NCBI RefSeq assembly: GCF_005405005.1
Contig: NZ_BJDH01000001.1
Span: 372,001 to 436,000, forward strand
Length of the DNA stretch: 64,000 bases
Direction of reading: 5' to 3'
DNA from: Lactiplantibacillus daoliensis
Lineage (GTDB): Bacteria > Bacillota > Bacilli > Lactobacillales > Lactobacillaceae
Shown: positions 10,688-20,410 of the stretch, piece by piece
How positions within the stretch are numbered: position 1 is the stretch's first letter
Layout of the letters: every line of letters starts with the position of its first letter
Notes under the pieces: model-generated
What the model saw: only the letters and a program-made list of their open reading frames with translations
The model's database searches: none
Told to the model about the DNA's origin: nothing
Translations under genes and position numbers: made by a program

Positions 10688-11734
10688 ATGGTAAAGCTTA
10701 ACAAGTCCCTCGTTGGACTCTCATTAATTTCAGTTTTAGGTTTAGGTTTGGCTGGTTGTGCTAGTGGGACTAGTACTAAAGCTGGCAGCAAGAGTGCGGA
10801 TAAGAGCAAGGCAATCACGGTTGTCTTCTACCCGAACGAATCAGCAAAAAGTTTCCAAGGCTCACGAGATGCTTTAAAGAAGTCACTCGAAAAGGTCACT
10901 GGTAAAACTGTCAAATTACAAACGACGACTGACTACAATGTCGCTATCCAAGCAATCGCTTCTGGTAAAGCGCAATTAGCCTACATGGGTGCCAATGGTT
11001 ATATCCAAGCACACAAGTTAAGCAAAGACGTTAAACCTTTTGCTGCTCAATCTGACGCTGATGGAACTTTGAAGAAAGCAACCTACAACTCATACTTAAT
11101 GGTACAACAAAAAGATGCCGATAAGTATAAAGCAGATGGCAAATATAGCATTAAAGATATCAAAGGTAAGAAAATGTCTTACGTTTCAAACAGTTCAACT
11201 TCAGGTTTCTTAGTGCCAACTGCTAAGATTTCAAACGAATTCAAAATTAAAGACAAAGATGATTTAACTCAAAATGGCAAATTCTTTAGCAAAGTTCTTT
11301 ACGGCGGGTCACACCAAGGTTCAGCCGTTAACCTCTTAAAGGGTGACGTCGATGTTGCTGCCTTTGATGATGGTGACTTAATGCCATACCTTAAAGTAAC
11401 TAACGGTTCATGGGACAAAGTTGGTTCAACTTTCGCCGTTAAAGATGACGCCGAAGCACCATTCAGCAGCTTGAAAGGCAAGCAAGTGGTCAACATCGCT
11501 ATGATGCCCGTTCAACAAGGTCCATGGGTCTACAATACTAAAGCCCTTAGCAAGGATGACCAAGACAAGATTGCTAAAGAATTCACTTCGAAAGAATTCG
11601 CCCAAAACAAAGAAATCTTCTCAGAACCAGGTTCAAAAACACCAAAGCTCTTCCCTAAGAAGTCTGACAAAACACAATTACTTAAGGTTGACGACCAATG
11701 GTACGCCCCAACTCATAAGTTAGTCGGCTACTAA
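10688..11734 (+). CDS. phnD: Phosphonate ABC transporter, substrate-binding lipoprotein
   Basis: Extracytoplasmic receptor for phosphonates, tethered by lipid. The N-terminus MVKLNKS, a hydrophobic stretch and lipobox LAGC (Cys about residue 23) mark a type II signal peptide. The mature part has the PhnD/TctC-like pattern: FYPNESAKSF, the mid motif YMGANGYIQA and YVSNSSTSGFLVP, which resembles the phosphonate/phosphate-binding segment of PhnD. ATG 10688 is chosen, 12 bases after GGAGG; a TTG at 10679 lies too close to the RBS. First of six genes in the phn operon. Ligand is inferred to be 2-aminoethylphosphonate from the downstream enzymes. Confidence 0.92.
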   Translation: MVKLNKSLVGLSLISVLGLGLAGCASGTSTKAGSKSADKSKAITVVFYPNESAKSFQGSRDALKKSLEKVTGKTVKLQTTTDYNVAIQAIASGKAQLAYMGANGYIQAHKLSKDVKPFAAQSDADGTLKKATYNSYLMVQQKDADKYKADGKYSIKDIKGKKMSYVSNSSTSGFLVPTAKISNEFKIKDKDDLTQNGKFFSKVLYGGSHQGSAVNLLKGDVDVAAFDDGDLMPYLKVTNGSWDKVGSTFAVKDDAEAPFSSLKGKQVVNIAMMPVQQGPWVYNTKALSKDDQDKIAKEFTSKEFAQNKEIFSEPGSKTPKLFPKKSDKTQLLKVDDQWYAPTHKLVGY

Positions 11735-11770
11735 ACTCTTCATCAATTCGGTTTTATGAAAGGAAATGCT

Positions 11771-12544
11771 ATGCTCAAGGTAAACCAACTAGATAAAACG
11801 TACGGCAAAGACAAGCACTCACTCAAGGCGGTTAGTTTCACCGCGCAGCCCGGCGAAGTCACAGCCATTATCGGTCCTTCTGGTGCCGGTAAAACGACGA
11901 TTTTACGTAGTGTTAATCAATTGATTCGTGACGATGGCGGACAGATTTTGCTCGATGATCAAGATATTCGCCAGGCCAATAAAGCCGAGTTGCGTAAAAT
12001 TCGTCATCATATTGGGATGATTTTTCAAAATTATAATCTCATCAGTCCCTTGACGGCGCTTGAGAACGTCTTGCACGGCCGTTTAGGTGGTAAATCAACC
12101 TTGGCTGGCATGTTTGGTCTCTATAGTAATGCCGAAAAGACGGAAGCGTTAGCGTTATTGGACGAAGTTGGTCTTAAAGACTACGCCTACCAGCGTTGTG
12201 ACCAACTTAGTGGTGGTCAACAACAACGGGTCGGCATTGCCCGGGCACTGATGCAGCATCCAAAGATGATTCTTTGTGATGAACCCATTGCCTCTTTGGA
12301 TCCAAAGTCGACACAAATCGTGATGGATATTCTGCGTAAATTAGCGCAGGAAAAGCAATTGATCATCTTGATCAATTTGCATCAAATCGACGTTGCCATG
12401 ACCTACGCCGATCATATTATCGGGATTAATAGTGGCGCGATTGTCTTTGAAGGTCCCACAACCGAAGTCGATGATCAAGTCTTACAACGCATCTACCGCC
12501 AAGATACCGAGATCAAAACAATGGTAACTGCCGATGAAAACTAA
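11771..12544 (+). CDS. phnC: Phosphonate ABC transporter, ATP-binding protein
   Basis: Drives phosphonate import. The 257 residues show Walker A GPSGAGKTT, Q-loop QNYNLI, signature LSGGQQQRVGIARAL, Walker B ILCDEPIASLD and the H-loop region NLHQIDVA, the last two being typical of PhnC. ATG 11771 is preferred: it has AAAGGAA seven bases ahead, whereas the upstream in-frame ATG at 11756 would contain the RBS. Its end overlaps phnE by 11 bases. Confidence 0.95.
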   Translation: MLKVNQLDKTYGKDKHSLKAVSFTAQPGEVTAIIGPSGAGKTTILRSVNQLIRDDGGQILLDDQDIRQANKAELRKIRHHIGMIFQNYNLISPLTALENVLHGRLGGKSTLAGMFGLYSNAEKTEALALLDEVGLKDYAYQRCDQLSGGQQQRVGIARALMQHPKMILCDEPIASLDPKSTQIVMDILRKLAQEKQLIILINLHQIDVAMTYADHIIGINSGAIVFEGPTTEVDDQVLQRIYRQDTEIKTMVTADEN

Positions 12545-13337
12545 GTATTCCTCACCACAGCAGTTCTTCATGCAACGACGGTTACGGCTGTCTTTCGTTT
12601 TAGGCTTGTTAATTCTCATCTACATGGTTTCCGTTATTTTGGTTAACTTTCAGACCTTCTCATCATTGGCACAAGTTCCAGCCGGTCTCATTTGGTTGTT
12701 TAAAAACTTCATTCCAAATGAACACACCGCCTCATACTTGGGACCAATTTTGTATCAGTTATGGCGCACATTGATTATCTCGATTTCATCAACCATTTGT
12801 GCGGCCTTACTTAGTCTGATTTTCGCGGTCTTAGGTGCAAAAACTACCAGTCCCAATCGTGGGTTTCAATTAACGGTTCGCTTCGGCGCATCGCTCTTGC
12901 GAAATATTCCAGTTGTGGCCTGGGCAATGATTCTACTGTTTTCATTTAAACAGAGTGATTTCACCGGTTTTCTTGCCCTATTCTTTATGACCCTCGGTTA
13001 TCTGACACGTGCTTTTACCGAAACAATTGAAGATTTAGATGGCGAAAAATTACAGGCATTACAAGCTGTTGGTGCCAATTATTTTCAATGTGTCTTTTGT
13101 GGCGTCTTGCCTGAAGTTGCTAGTAGCCTAACAAGTTGGGTGCTCTACATGATTGAAAACAACCTTCGAGATGCCACCCTTGTTGGTATCTTAACGGGGA
13201 CTGGTATTGGTTTCCTATTTAATCATTATTTCAAAGGATTCCGCTATGATGCCGCTGGTTTAATTGTGCTTCTCATTGCCGTTTTAGTAATCTTATTAGA
13301 ATTAACTTCAACACAGATTCGGAGGGCAATTGCATGA
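12534..13337 (+). CDS. phnE: Phosphonate ABC transporter, permease 1
   Basis: Membrane channel subunit of 267 residues with about six hydrophobic segments. The EAA loop region reads LQAVGANYFQCVFCGVLPEV, matching the PhnE coupling helix. It overlaps phnC by 11 bases and the second permease by four (ATGA), so the three are probably translationally coupled. It pairs with the second PhnE to form a heterodimeric pore. Confidence 0.93.
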   Translation: MKTKYSSPQQFFMQRRLRLSFVLGLLILIYMVSVILVNFQTFSSLAQVPAGLIWLFKNFIPNEHTASYLGPILYQLWRTLIISISSTICAALLSLIFAVLGAKTTSPNRGFQLTVRFGASLLRNIPVVAWAMILLFSFKQSDFTGFLALFFMTLGYLTRAFTETIEDLDGEKLQALQAVGANYFQCVFCGVLPEVASSLTSWVLYMIENNLRDATLVGILTGTGIGFLFNHYFKGFRYDAAGLIVLLIAVLVILLELTSTQIRRAIA

Positions 13338-14182
13338 TTGAAAACAGTCAACCTAAGACATTTCAACCGCCAGTACCAAGTAATGGTAACATTTCCTTGG
13401 TAACCAAGCCACGCTTAATTCTGCGTACAGTGCTTGGTAGCCTGGGCGTGATCACTGTCTACTCATTGGCGACTTTAGACACTGGTAACTTAAAGTTAGG
13501 TGAAGCTTTTCAAAGCTTAGGCGTCAACTTGAAGTCAATGTTCCTACAACCATCAATCGGTCAGGATACCTGGGGTGTCTTGCTACGCGCGTTATCGACG
13601 AGTGTCGCTTTAACCTTGCTCACGACCTTATTAGGCGCATTCATTGCCTTTTTCATTGCTGTCTTTGCAGCCCGGAATTTATCCCCTGCTTGGTTAGCGA
13701 ATACGATTAAAGCAGTCATGGCCTTTATCCGTTCAATTCCAACGATTCTGTGGGTGTTAATCTACTCCGTTGTTATGGGATTAGGAGCAAATGCAGCTGT
13801 GGTCGGCTTGACGTTCCATAGTATCGCCTACCTGGTCAAAGCTTATTCGGAAAGTATTGAAGAAACTCCCCAGGATACAATCGAAGCCCTAAAAGCTAGT
13901 GGTGTTGGCTTTTGGCCCATCATTTTCCAAGCAATCTTGCCTTCGATCGTGCCAGCTTTATTAAGTTGGACTTTCATCCGCTTCGAAATCAACTTTGCTA
14001 ATGCTGTGGCCGTGGGCGCTGCAGCCGGTGCTGACGATATTGGCTACTACCTCTTTATGGCAAGTGGGTTCTACTTCAACTTCCACGAAGTTGGTCTGAT
14101 CGTCTACATGTTACTCGCCATCGCGATTGCCTTAGAAATCATTTCAATGCGCCTTCGCGGTCACTACTTAAAGCAAAACTAG
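13334..14182 (+). CDS. phnE2: Phosphonate ABC transporter, permease 2
   Basis: Second PhnE subunit, 282 residues, about six membrane segments preceded by a polar N-terminus of about 28 residues. The coupling loop is LKASGVGFWPIIFQAILPSI (EAA type). GGAGG sits directly ahead of its ATG inside the preceding gene. Two different permeases in one phn operon is the common Gram-positive arrangement. Confidence 0.93.
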   Translation: MIENSQPKTFQPPVPSNGNISLVTKPRLILRTVLGSLGVITVYSLATLDTGNLKLGEAFQSLGVNLKSMFLQPSIGQDTWGVLLRALSTSVALTLLTTLLGAFIAFFIAVFAARNLSPAWLANTIKAVMAFIRSIPTILWVLIYSVVMGLGANAAVVGLTFHSIAYLVKAYSESIEETPQDTIEALKASGVGFWPIIFQAILPSIVPALLSWTFIRFEINFANAVAVGAAAGADDIGYYLFMASGFYFNFHEVGLIVYMLLAIAIALEIISMRLRGHYLKQN

Positions 14183-14208
14183 ATTACTGAACTTAAAGGA
14201 GTTTTCTG

Positions 14209-15006
14209 ATGACTATTCAAGCTGTTATTTTTGACTGGGCCGGAACGACCATTGATTATGGTAGTCGTGCGCCAATCGTCGCCTTTCAACAGGCTTTCGC
14301 TAACGTTGGCATTGATATTACTGAAGCTGAAATTCGCCAAGATATGGGCTTAGATAAATACACCCACATCCATAAAATCATTAACTTACCTTCTGTTCAA
14401 AATGATTGGCAAGCACGCTTTCAGGTCTTACCAACCAGTGATGACTGTGATCATATCTTTATGGATTTCAAAGCAATTTTGCTCGCTTCATTAACAGAAT
14501 TTGCCCAATTAAAACCTGGCATGGCGGCTGTTATTGATTTTCTAAATGACAACCAGATCGCCTATGGGTCAACCACTGGCTATGATGAAGAAATGCTAGC
14601 GATTGTTCAACCAATTGCCGCAAGTCAAGGTTACCGGCCAACGGTTAACATCACGTCAGCACAAACCAACGGGATTGGACGACCAGCGTCAGCAATGCTA
14701 GAACTTGCCTGTGATCGTTTAGAAGTGACTGATTACGCTAACGTCGTTAAAGTTGGCGACTCAATCAACGATATTCTTGAAGGCCAAAATGCTGATGCCA
14801 TTACAGTGGGAATCATTGACGGTAGTAACCTCATGGGCTGGTCAGAATCCGACTTTAATACCCTCGCACCGGTTGAACAAACCAAACTACGGGCGAAAGT
14901 TGCTGCGCAATACGAAGCTGTTGGTGCTGACCACATTTTGCAATCGATGGTTGAACTGCCTGCGCTATTAGCATCCCTTAATCAACCTGTGACTGAGTTA
15001 CCTTAG
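14209..15006 (+). CDS. phnX: Phosphonoacetaldehyde hydrolase (phosphonatase)
   Basis: HAD-family enzyme that splits the C-P bond of phosphonoacetaldehyde to acetaldehyde and phosphate. In 265 residues: FDWAGTTIDYGSRAP (nucleophile Asp, the AGTT form typical of phosphonatases), STTGYDEEML (motif 2), a conserved Lys in the cap (DKYTHIHKI) that would form the Schiff base, and KVGDSINDILEG (acidic motif). RBS aaaggag eight bases before the ATG. Acts on the product of PhnW, encoded next. Confidence 0.96.
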   Translation: MTIQAVIFDWAGTTIDYGSRAPIVAFQQAFANVGIDITEAEIRQDMGLDKYTHIHKIINLPSVQNDWQARFQVLPTSDDCDHIFMDFKAILLASLTEFAQLKPGMAAVIDFLNDNQIAYGSTTGYDEEMLAIVQPIAASQGYRPTVNITSAQTNGIGRPASAMLELACDRLEVTDYANVVKVGDSINDILEGQNADAITVGIIDGSNLMGWSESDFNTLAPVEQTKLRAKVAAQYEAVGADHILQSMVELPALLASLNQPVTELP

Positions 15007-15024
15007 GCGCTCAAAGGAGATTTC

Positions 15025-16125
15025 ATGAAACAACCTTACTTGTTATTAACACCTGGTCCATTAAGCACAACTGACACGGTCAAAGCAGCCATGCAAATTG
15101 ACTACTGTACTTGGGATAGTGATTATCGCCAAGTCACCGAAACTATTCGGCAACAGATTTTGACCTTGGCACAAGCTAGTCCGGAAAACTATACCACCGT
15201 TTTGTTGCAAGGTAGTGGCAGTTATGGTGTCGAAGCAACTATTGGTACCGCCGTTCCGCGTGAAGGTGCCGTCTTAATGGTTGCCATCAACGGCGCTTAC
15301 GGTCATCGTATTAGTGAAATTGCGGACTACTACGCCATTCCACACGTCGACGTTGTCTTCTCCGAGGATGAAATCGTTGATCCAAAACGAATCGACGAAG
15401 CATTGACCGCACATCCCGAAGTCACCCACTTTGCCACCGTGCATAGTGAAACGACAACCGGCATCTTGAATCCAATTGATGAACTTGTCCCACTACTAAA
15501 GGCCCGCGGCATTGTTTCAATTATTGACGCCATGTCCAGCCTCGGTGGTGTCCCCATTAACATGACAGAATTGGATTGCGATTATTTGGTTAGCAGTGCC
15601 AACAAATGTGTGCAAGGCGTTCCGGGCTTCGCATTCATTATCGCTAAGAAAAGTGAATTGGCTAAAACCGCTGGTAATGCCCGCTCACTCAGCTTGGACC
15701 TCTACGCACAATGGCAAGCCATGACGACTCAACCCGGTAAGTGGCGTTTCACTTCCCCAACCCACGTCGTTCATGCTTTTGCACAAGCCCTCAATGAGCT
15801 TGATTTAGAGGGTGGTGTTGAAACCCGTTATCGTCGTTACAGTGCCAGCCAATCACGCTTAAGTAGTGGCATGCAAGCACTTGGCTTTGACTTAGTCATC
15901 GATCCCGCTGATCAAGGGCCCATCATCACGTCCTTTAAATATCCAAACGAAAATTTTGATTTTTCGGACTTCTATCAGTTCATCAAAGAACGAGGCTTCG
16001 TGATCTATCCAGGAAAAGTTTCCGCCATTCCAAGTTTCAGAATTGGCACAATTGGTGACGTTGATACGACTGACATTAATCGGCTACTTGCGATTATTAG
16101 CGACTATCGGCAACTAAACCCATAA
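15025..16125 (+). CDS. phnW: 2-aminoethylphosphonate--pyruvate transaminase
   Basis: PLP enzyme turning 2-aminoethylphosphonate and pyruvate into phosphonoacetaldehyde and alanine. The 366 residues begin LLLTPGPLSTTDTVKAAM and carry VLLQGSGSYGVEATIG, IIDAMSSLGGVPIN (PLP-binding Asp) and SSANKCVQGVPGFAF with the Schiff-base Lys near residue 194. RBS aaaggag. Last gene of the operon, followed by a strong terminator. With PhnX it yields alanine, acetaldehyde and phosphate. Confidence 0.96.
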   Translation: MKQPYLLLTPGPLSTTDTVKAAMQIDYCTWDSDYRQVTETIRQQILTLAQASPENYTTVLLQGSGSYGVEATIGTAVPREGAVLMVAINGAYGHRISEIADYYAIPHVDVVFSEDEIVDPKRIDEALTAHPEVTHFATVHSETTTGILNPIDELVPLLKARGIVSIIDAMSSLGGVPINMTELDCDYLVSSANKCVQGVPGFAFIIAKKSELAKTAGNARSLSLDLYAQWQAMTTQPGKWRFTSPTHVVHAFAQALNELDLEGGVETRYRRYSASQSRLSSGMQALGFDLVIDPADQGPIITSFKYPNENFDFSDFYQFIKERGFVIYPGKVSAIPSFRIGTIGDVDTTDINRLLAIISDYRQLNP

Positions 16126-16138
16126 ATCCGTTGCATCA

Positions 16139-16193
16139 AAAAGGTCCCCGTTACCTGACAGTGAAAATTGTCAGGTAACGGGGACCTTTTTTA
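16139..16193. terminator. Strong bidirectional terminator between phnW and galE
   Basis: Near-perfect long hairpin, AAAGGTCCCCGTTACCTGAC paired with its reverse complement around the loop AGTGAAAATT, with T-rich tails on both strands. Confidence 0.95.
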
Positions 16194-16194
16194 A

Positions 16195-17190
16195 TTATTT
16201 GCGATCATCGTAACCGTTTGGATGTTTCTGCGTCCACGTCCAAGCCGTCTTGATGATTTCATTGACATCATCATAATTTGGTTTCCAACCAAGCACTTCA
16301 CGCGCCTTGTCACTCGCAGCAACCAATGAATCTGGGTCGCCAGGTCGGCGTGGCGCCATGGTAGCAGGAATTGGTTGACCAGTAGCTTCACGGGCCGCCG
16401 CCAACATCTGCCGGTTAGAGAAACCGGTTGATGAACCAAGGTTAAAGGCATCACTATCATGACCGTCAGCCAAGTACTTCAACGCCAGGATATGAGCATC
16501 CGCTAAATCCAAAACATGGACATAATCCCGTACATTGGTCCCATCTGGCGTATTGTAATCATCACCAAAGATCTTCAACTCATCGCGTTTACCCTGAGCA
16601 ACTTGCAAAATGATCGGGACCAAATGGGTCTCTGGGCCATGGTCTTCACCAATACTGCCATCTGGTTTAGCACCAGCCACGTTAAAGTAGCGTAAGGCCA
16701 CAAATTTAATCCCATAAGCCACGTCAGCCCAGTGCATGATGTGTTCCATCATTAGCTTACTTGCACCATAAGGGTTAATCGGTTCCTGTGGATCAGTTTC
16801 TTTAATGGGAATTTGCTTAGGTGTGCCATAAGTTGCAGCAGTAGACGAAAAGACAATTTGTTTCACATCATGAGCTTGCATCACTTCCAACAATGTAATC
16901 ATGCCACCTGTATTGTTACCAAAGTACTTTAATGGCTTAGCCATTGATTCTGGCACAATTGAAAAGGCTGCAAAGTGCACAACTGCTTCGATTGATTCTT
17001 GATCAAAGACCCGCGTTAAAAAGTCTTTGTCACGTAAATCACCTTGATAAAATTTAGCAGCACGATTGATAGCTGCCAAGTGACCAGTCACCAAATTATC
17101 GACAACCACCACGTCGCGACCCTGTTCAACTAAGCGATCGACCATATGAGAACCGATATAGCCGGCTCCTCCCAAAACAAGAATTGACAT
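16195..17190 (-). CDS. galE: UDP-glucose 4-epimerase
   Basis: Interconverts UDP-glucose and UDP-galactose (Leloir pathway and cell-wall sugar supply). The 331 residues begin with GGAGYIGSH (NAD binding), contain SSTAATYG and the catalytic YGASK (Tyr/Lys about residues 145-149), and end in a substrate domain with RYFNVAGA. A gap-free extended SDR. RBS gggagg. It is not next to other gal genes, so it is likely expressed for polysaccharide precursor supply as well. Confidence 0.97.
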   Translation of the reverse strand: MSILVLGGAGYIGSHMVDRLVEQGRDVVVVDNLVTGHLAAINRAAKFYQGDLRDKDFLTRVFDQESIEAVVHFAAFSIVPESMAKPLKYFGNNTGGMITLLEVMQAHDVKQIVFSSTAATYGTPKQIPIKETDPQEPINPYGASKLMMEHIMHWADVAYGIKFVALRYFNVAGAKPDGSIGEDHGPETHLVPIILQVAQGKRDELKIFGDDYNTPDGTNVRDYVHVLDLADAHILALKYLADGHDSDAFNLGSSTGFSNRQMLAAAREATGQPIPATMAPRRPGDPDSLVAASDKAREVLGWKPNYDDVNEIIKTAWTWTQKHPNGYDDRK

Positions 17191-17257
17191 AATGAACCTC
17201 CCTTTAATTATGTTCTAATCATAGCATAGTCGGCCCTATTTTCGGCTTAAAATTTAG

Positions 17258-17286
17258 CCAAAAAAAGCTGAGTTTCTGTCCTCAGC
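17258..17286 (-). terminator. Terminator after the acyl-ACP thioesterase
   Basis: GCTGAG-loop-CTCAGC hairpin followed by seven T residues on the minus strand. Confidence 0.8.
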
Positions 17287-17299
17287 AATTTAATCAGTC

Positions 17300-18085
17300 T
17301 TATTTTATTGGGGCAGCTAATGTCTGCCATTGAATCGTCACTTCACAACACTTTTCATCGTCCAAACGAATTCGATGACTCGTGGTAACTTGCTCCGGAT
17401 CCGTTGACGGTAAGATGTTCGCTTCAGCAGTAACCACGTGACCATATTGCACTTCATTCTCATAGCGCACATCAACGTGTTTTAAATCGTGCTGTAGTAA
17501 GAAATCAGCTGGCAACGTGTCCAATAGCCAGTCAAAGTAATGCGCATTGTTAACATGCCGATTTGGATCAATATCAAAGAAACGGACTTGATACGGTTTA
17601 CTAATCGTTGTTGGCGTTGTCTCAAAGCTAATTGGCCGTGGCAACCGCGGAATACGCTTAGTTGCCTCAGAATGATATGGTGCAACTAAGACTGGATCAA
17701 TCTTCACGATTCGTCGCGTTGTTTGGCTCATGGTGACCCAAATACTTGTAATATACGCCAAATCATTGCCAGCATCATCTTTAATCCAGAATTCCCGGAA
17801 AGCAAAATACGGATTATAGGCTGAGCCCCGAACCGCAATTGTCACGACTTCGTCCAAACGTGGCATCCGCGTAATATTGATTGCATACTGAGTTACCACC
17901 CAGCCAACGCCATGTTGTTGCACAAAATCCGTTGTTAATCCGAGCGCGTCACTTTGATCTTGAGAACCTAAAATGGCGATATCAATCAAAGTCGCTAGAG
18001 TTGCTCGGCCAGTCCGGTCACATTCATAATAAGTCAAACGATGTTTTTCAGTATATATTTTTGCTTGCGCACCTAAAGCTGCCAT
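17300..18085 (-). CDS. Acyl-ACP thioesterase (FatA/FatB-like, double hotdog)
   Basis: Expected to release free fatty acids from acyl-ACP. The 261 residues form two hotdog halves: about 10-140 and 160-255. The N-terminal half starts YTEKHRLTYYECDRTGRATL, and the second holds FFDIDPNRHVNNAHYFDW (about residues 180-197), the Asn/His catalytic segment of plant-type FAT enzymes. RBS gggaaga. It lies 18 bases downstream of rsmI and could be its co-transcribed partner. Physiological role in lactobacilli (membrane lipid adjustment or fatty acid release) is not settled. Confidence 0.9.
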   Translation of the reverse strand: MAALGAQAKIYTEKHRLTYYECDRTGRATLATLIDIAILGSQDQSDALGLTTDFVQQHGVGWVVTQYAINITRMPRLDEVVTIAVRGSAYNPYFAFREFWIKDDAGNDLAYITSIWVTMSQTTRRIVKIDPVLVAPYHSEATKRIPRLPRPISFETTPTTISKPYQVRFFDIDPNRHVNNAHYFDWLLDTLPADFLLQHDLKHVDVRYENEVQYGHVVTAEANILPSTDPEQVTTSHRIRLDDEKCCEVTIQWQTLAAPIK

Positions 18086-18102
18086 TAAACTCTTCCCATC
18101 TT

Positions 18103-18981
18103 CTAGTTAATCTCATGAAAGGCATTATAAACGTCCTGTCGCTGCAATTGTCGCCGTTTAGCAATCGTCTTGATCGCCACGTTTGGCTTATCACCAGCGG
18201 CAATGAGGGCTTCTACCTGGGCTTTAATTGGTAGTTCAGCCAACTCATCTGCACGCTCTGGTTCTGGATCATGCGGATTGCCACCAATCAAGAGGACGAA
18301 CTCGCCCTTCAACTGGTGATCCTGTGACCAAGTAATCATTTCTGCCAAGGTCCCCCGCGCAAATTCTTCATAACGCTTGGTTAATTCTCGGCAAGCCACA
18401 ATCGGCCGCGTCGGTTCACAAACTTTAGCAAGCGCCGTCAAGGTCTTCGCTACTCTAAATGGTGATTCATAAACGATCACGGTCTCACGATGTTGCGCTA
18501 ATTCCGTCAAGGCTGCCAACTGGTCATGCTTTTTACGCGGTAAGAAGCCATAAAAATAGAATGGTTGTGGCACCAAGCCTGAGGCAATCAAGGCTGTCAG
18601 ACCAGCATTTGCCCCTGGTAACGGCACGACTGGGAGCTTGGCCGCCACACACGCAGCCACCAATTCAGTACCGGGATCACTAATTGAAGGCATTCCGGCA
18701 TCACTGACTTGTGCCAAATTAGTACCAGCTTGCAATTTAGCAATTAATTGTGGAATCCGTTCTTGGGTATTGTGTTCATGGAAGCTAATCTGCTTCGTTT
18801 CAATTTCAAAATGATTCAATAATTTTTGGGTATTACGTGTATCTTCGGCCGCAATTAAATCCACGGATTTTAAGGTTGCGACGGCCCGATAGGTCATGTC
18901 TTGCAAATTACCAATGGGTGTCGGAACTAGGTACAATGTTCCGACGCCAGCATGGTCAGCAAAACTCTGTTGCGTCTCCAA
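18103..18981 (-). CDS. rsmI: 16S rRNA (cytidine1402-2'-O)-methyltransferase RsmI
   Basis: SAM-dependent tetrapyrrole-methylase-fold enzyme that 2'-O-methylates C1402 in the decoding centre. The 292 residues begin TLYLVPTPIGNLQDMTYRA, then AAEDTRNTQKLL and VSDAGMPSISDPG, all RsmI hallmarks, with a C-terminal helical domain ending QRQDVYNAFH. Downstream of yabA as in Bacillus. Confidence 0.97.
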   Translation of the reverse strand: METQQSFADHAGVGTLYLVPTPIGNLQDMTYRAVATLKSVDLIAAEDTRNTQKLLNHFEIETKQISFHEHNTQERIPQLIAKLQAGTNLAQVSDAGMPSISDPGTELVAACVAAKLPVVPLPGANAGLTALIASGLVPQPFYFYGFLPRKKHDQLAALTELAQHRETVIVYESPFRVAKTLTALAKVCEPTRPIVACRELTKRYEEFARGTLAEMITWSQDHQLKGEFVLLIGGNPHDPEPERADELAELPIKAQVEALIAAGDKPNVAIKTIAKRRQLQRQDVYNAFHEIN

Positions 18982-19001
18982 TGGTTTGTTCCCCCTTGTT
19001 G

Positions 19002-19349
19002 TTAGCCCCGTTCACGATCGCCATAAATAACTTCTAAGCAAAAGACGCATGATTCATCATCATCTCGCCGTTTGCCATAGAACTGATTGCAAACGTGAAA
19101 GCCCTCATCATAGAGTTTCTCTAGATTTTGACGTGACTTAGAAAGGGGAGCGGTACCAGCTGGCTTTTTTGGTAATTCATTTTCCATTTCGACCATATGC
19201 TCACGTAGGTGTTCATTTTCAATGACGAGTTCAGCATTTTTTTCTAGCACAGTCGTCATATCGGCTCTTAGTTGCGCCATTTTTTCAAGCATTTGTTGCA
19301 TTTGTTGTTCCATGTCACCGAAACTATCATATAAATCACGCTTATCCAC
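19002..19349 (-). CDS. yabA: Replication initiation control protein YabA
   Basis: Negative regulator that binds DnaA and the sliding clamp to limit re-initiation. The 115 residues start with a leucine-zipper-like coiled coil (about 1-65; heptads of M, L and E) and end in a zinc domain with HVCNQF and ESCVFC. Located between holB and rsmI, its standard place. Confidence 0.95.
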   Translation of the reverse strand: MDKRDLYDSFGDMEQQMQQMLEKMAQLRADMTTVLEKNAELVIENEHLREHMVEMENELPKKPAGTAPLSKSRQNLEKLYDEGFHVCNQFYGKRRDDDESCVFCLEVIYGDRERG

Positions 19350-19374
19350 ACGCTCACCCTCAGCTTTCTATTAA

Positions 19375-20394
19375 TTAAGCGTTTTTAAAAATTGGCCATA
19401 AATTCAAAGTTAAGCCTTCCAGAACATTTTGAAAGCTAATATTGCTAGCCAGCTGGCGTTTGGCGGTCAACGCTAATTCCGTCGCCTGCACTAACTGCTG
19501 ATCAGTTAACTGGTCGGTCATTGTTTGTAATTGTTGTTGATATTGGCCAAAGCTCAATTCTGCAGCGGCATCAACTTGAAAATGTAGCTGTAATAAATCT
19601 TGAAATAAGGCGGCAATCAAATCTAGCATGACGAGCTGTTGACGACTTTCTTTCGCCAGACCAACCAAGTTGGTTTGCACGGCGACAAAACTACGCGCAT
19701 CGCCCTTAACAACTTGCTCAAACCAACGCCATAATTGCGCCACCGCATTCGGTAACCAATCATCTACAAGTAACTCCTGTGCTTGGCTGACACTATTGGT
19801 CAACTGTCGCAATGTTTGCGCCACCTGTGGCTGAATACCAGCTGCCTCAAAGCTTTTTTGGAGCGCTGCGGCCCCTAATGGCGGAAATTCGATCACTTGT
19901 GTCCGTGAAATAATTGTTGGCAACATTAATTGCTTATTCGTAGTTAACAAGAGTGCCGTGACATTGCCACTAGGCTCCTCAATAAACTTAAGTAAACTGT
20001 TCGCTGCACTCGCAGTCATTTTTTCAGCATCAGAAATAATAAAGAGCTTCCGATTACCTTCAACCGCACTTTTGGAAAATTCTGATTTTAAGTAACGCAC
20101 CTGATCGACATGAATACTTTGACCCGTTGGTGCCACCGTCACAATATCTGGGTGCTGGCCATTGGCAATCCGGACACACTCTTCACAAGTCCCGTCCGGT
20201 TCGCCGTCAACCACATGCAAGCAAAATAAGCGTTGGGCGATCCAATGAGCAAGTTCAGGCTGCCCCGCACCTTCCATCCCTGCAAACAAATAGGCGTGGG
20301 CTAGATGCTCTTGCGCAATAATATGTTTAAAGGCTGCCAGCAACCGCGGCTGTTTGGCAGTTAGCGTCGTGGTATATGCATCCGTTGCTGCCAT
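19375..20394 (-). CDS. holB: DNA polymerase III subunit delta'
   Basis: Clamp-loader subunit. The 339 residues begin MAATDAYTTTLTAKQPRLL; AHAYLFAGMEGAGQ is the degenerate P-loop of delta', the zinc Cys cluster is CLHVVDGEPDGTCEECVRI and the sensor segment is ADKMTASAANSLLK-like (EKMTASAANSLLKFIEEP). ATG 20394 is chosen because GAGGTGG precedes it; the frame continues another 34 codons upstream without an RBS. It follows darA by 16 bases. In Bacillus yaaR and ricT/yaaT flank holB; neither is present here. Confidence 0.95.
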   Translation of the reverse strand: MAATDAYTTTLTAKQPRLLAAFKHIIAQEHLAHAYLFAGMEGAGQPELAHWIAQRLFCLHVVDGEPDGTCEECVRIANGQHPDIVTVAPTGQSIHVDQVRYLKSEFSKSAVEGNRKLFIISDAEKMTASAANSLLKFIEEPSGNVTALLLTTNKQLMLPTIISRTQVIEFPPLGAAALQKSFEAAGIQPQVAQTLRQLTNSVSQAQELLVDDWLPNAVAQLWRWFEQVVKGDARSFVAVQTNLVGLAKESRQQLVMLDLIAALFQDLLQLHFQVDAAAELSFGQYQQQLQTMTDQLTDQQLVQATELALTAKRQLASNISFQNVLEGLTLNLWPIFKNA

Positions 20395-20410
20395 CTTAAC
20401 CACCTCGACT

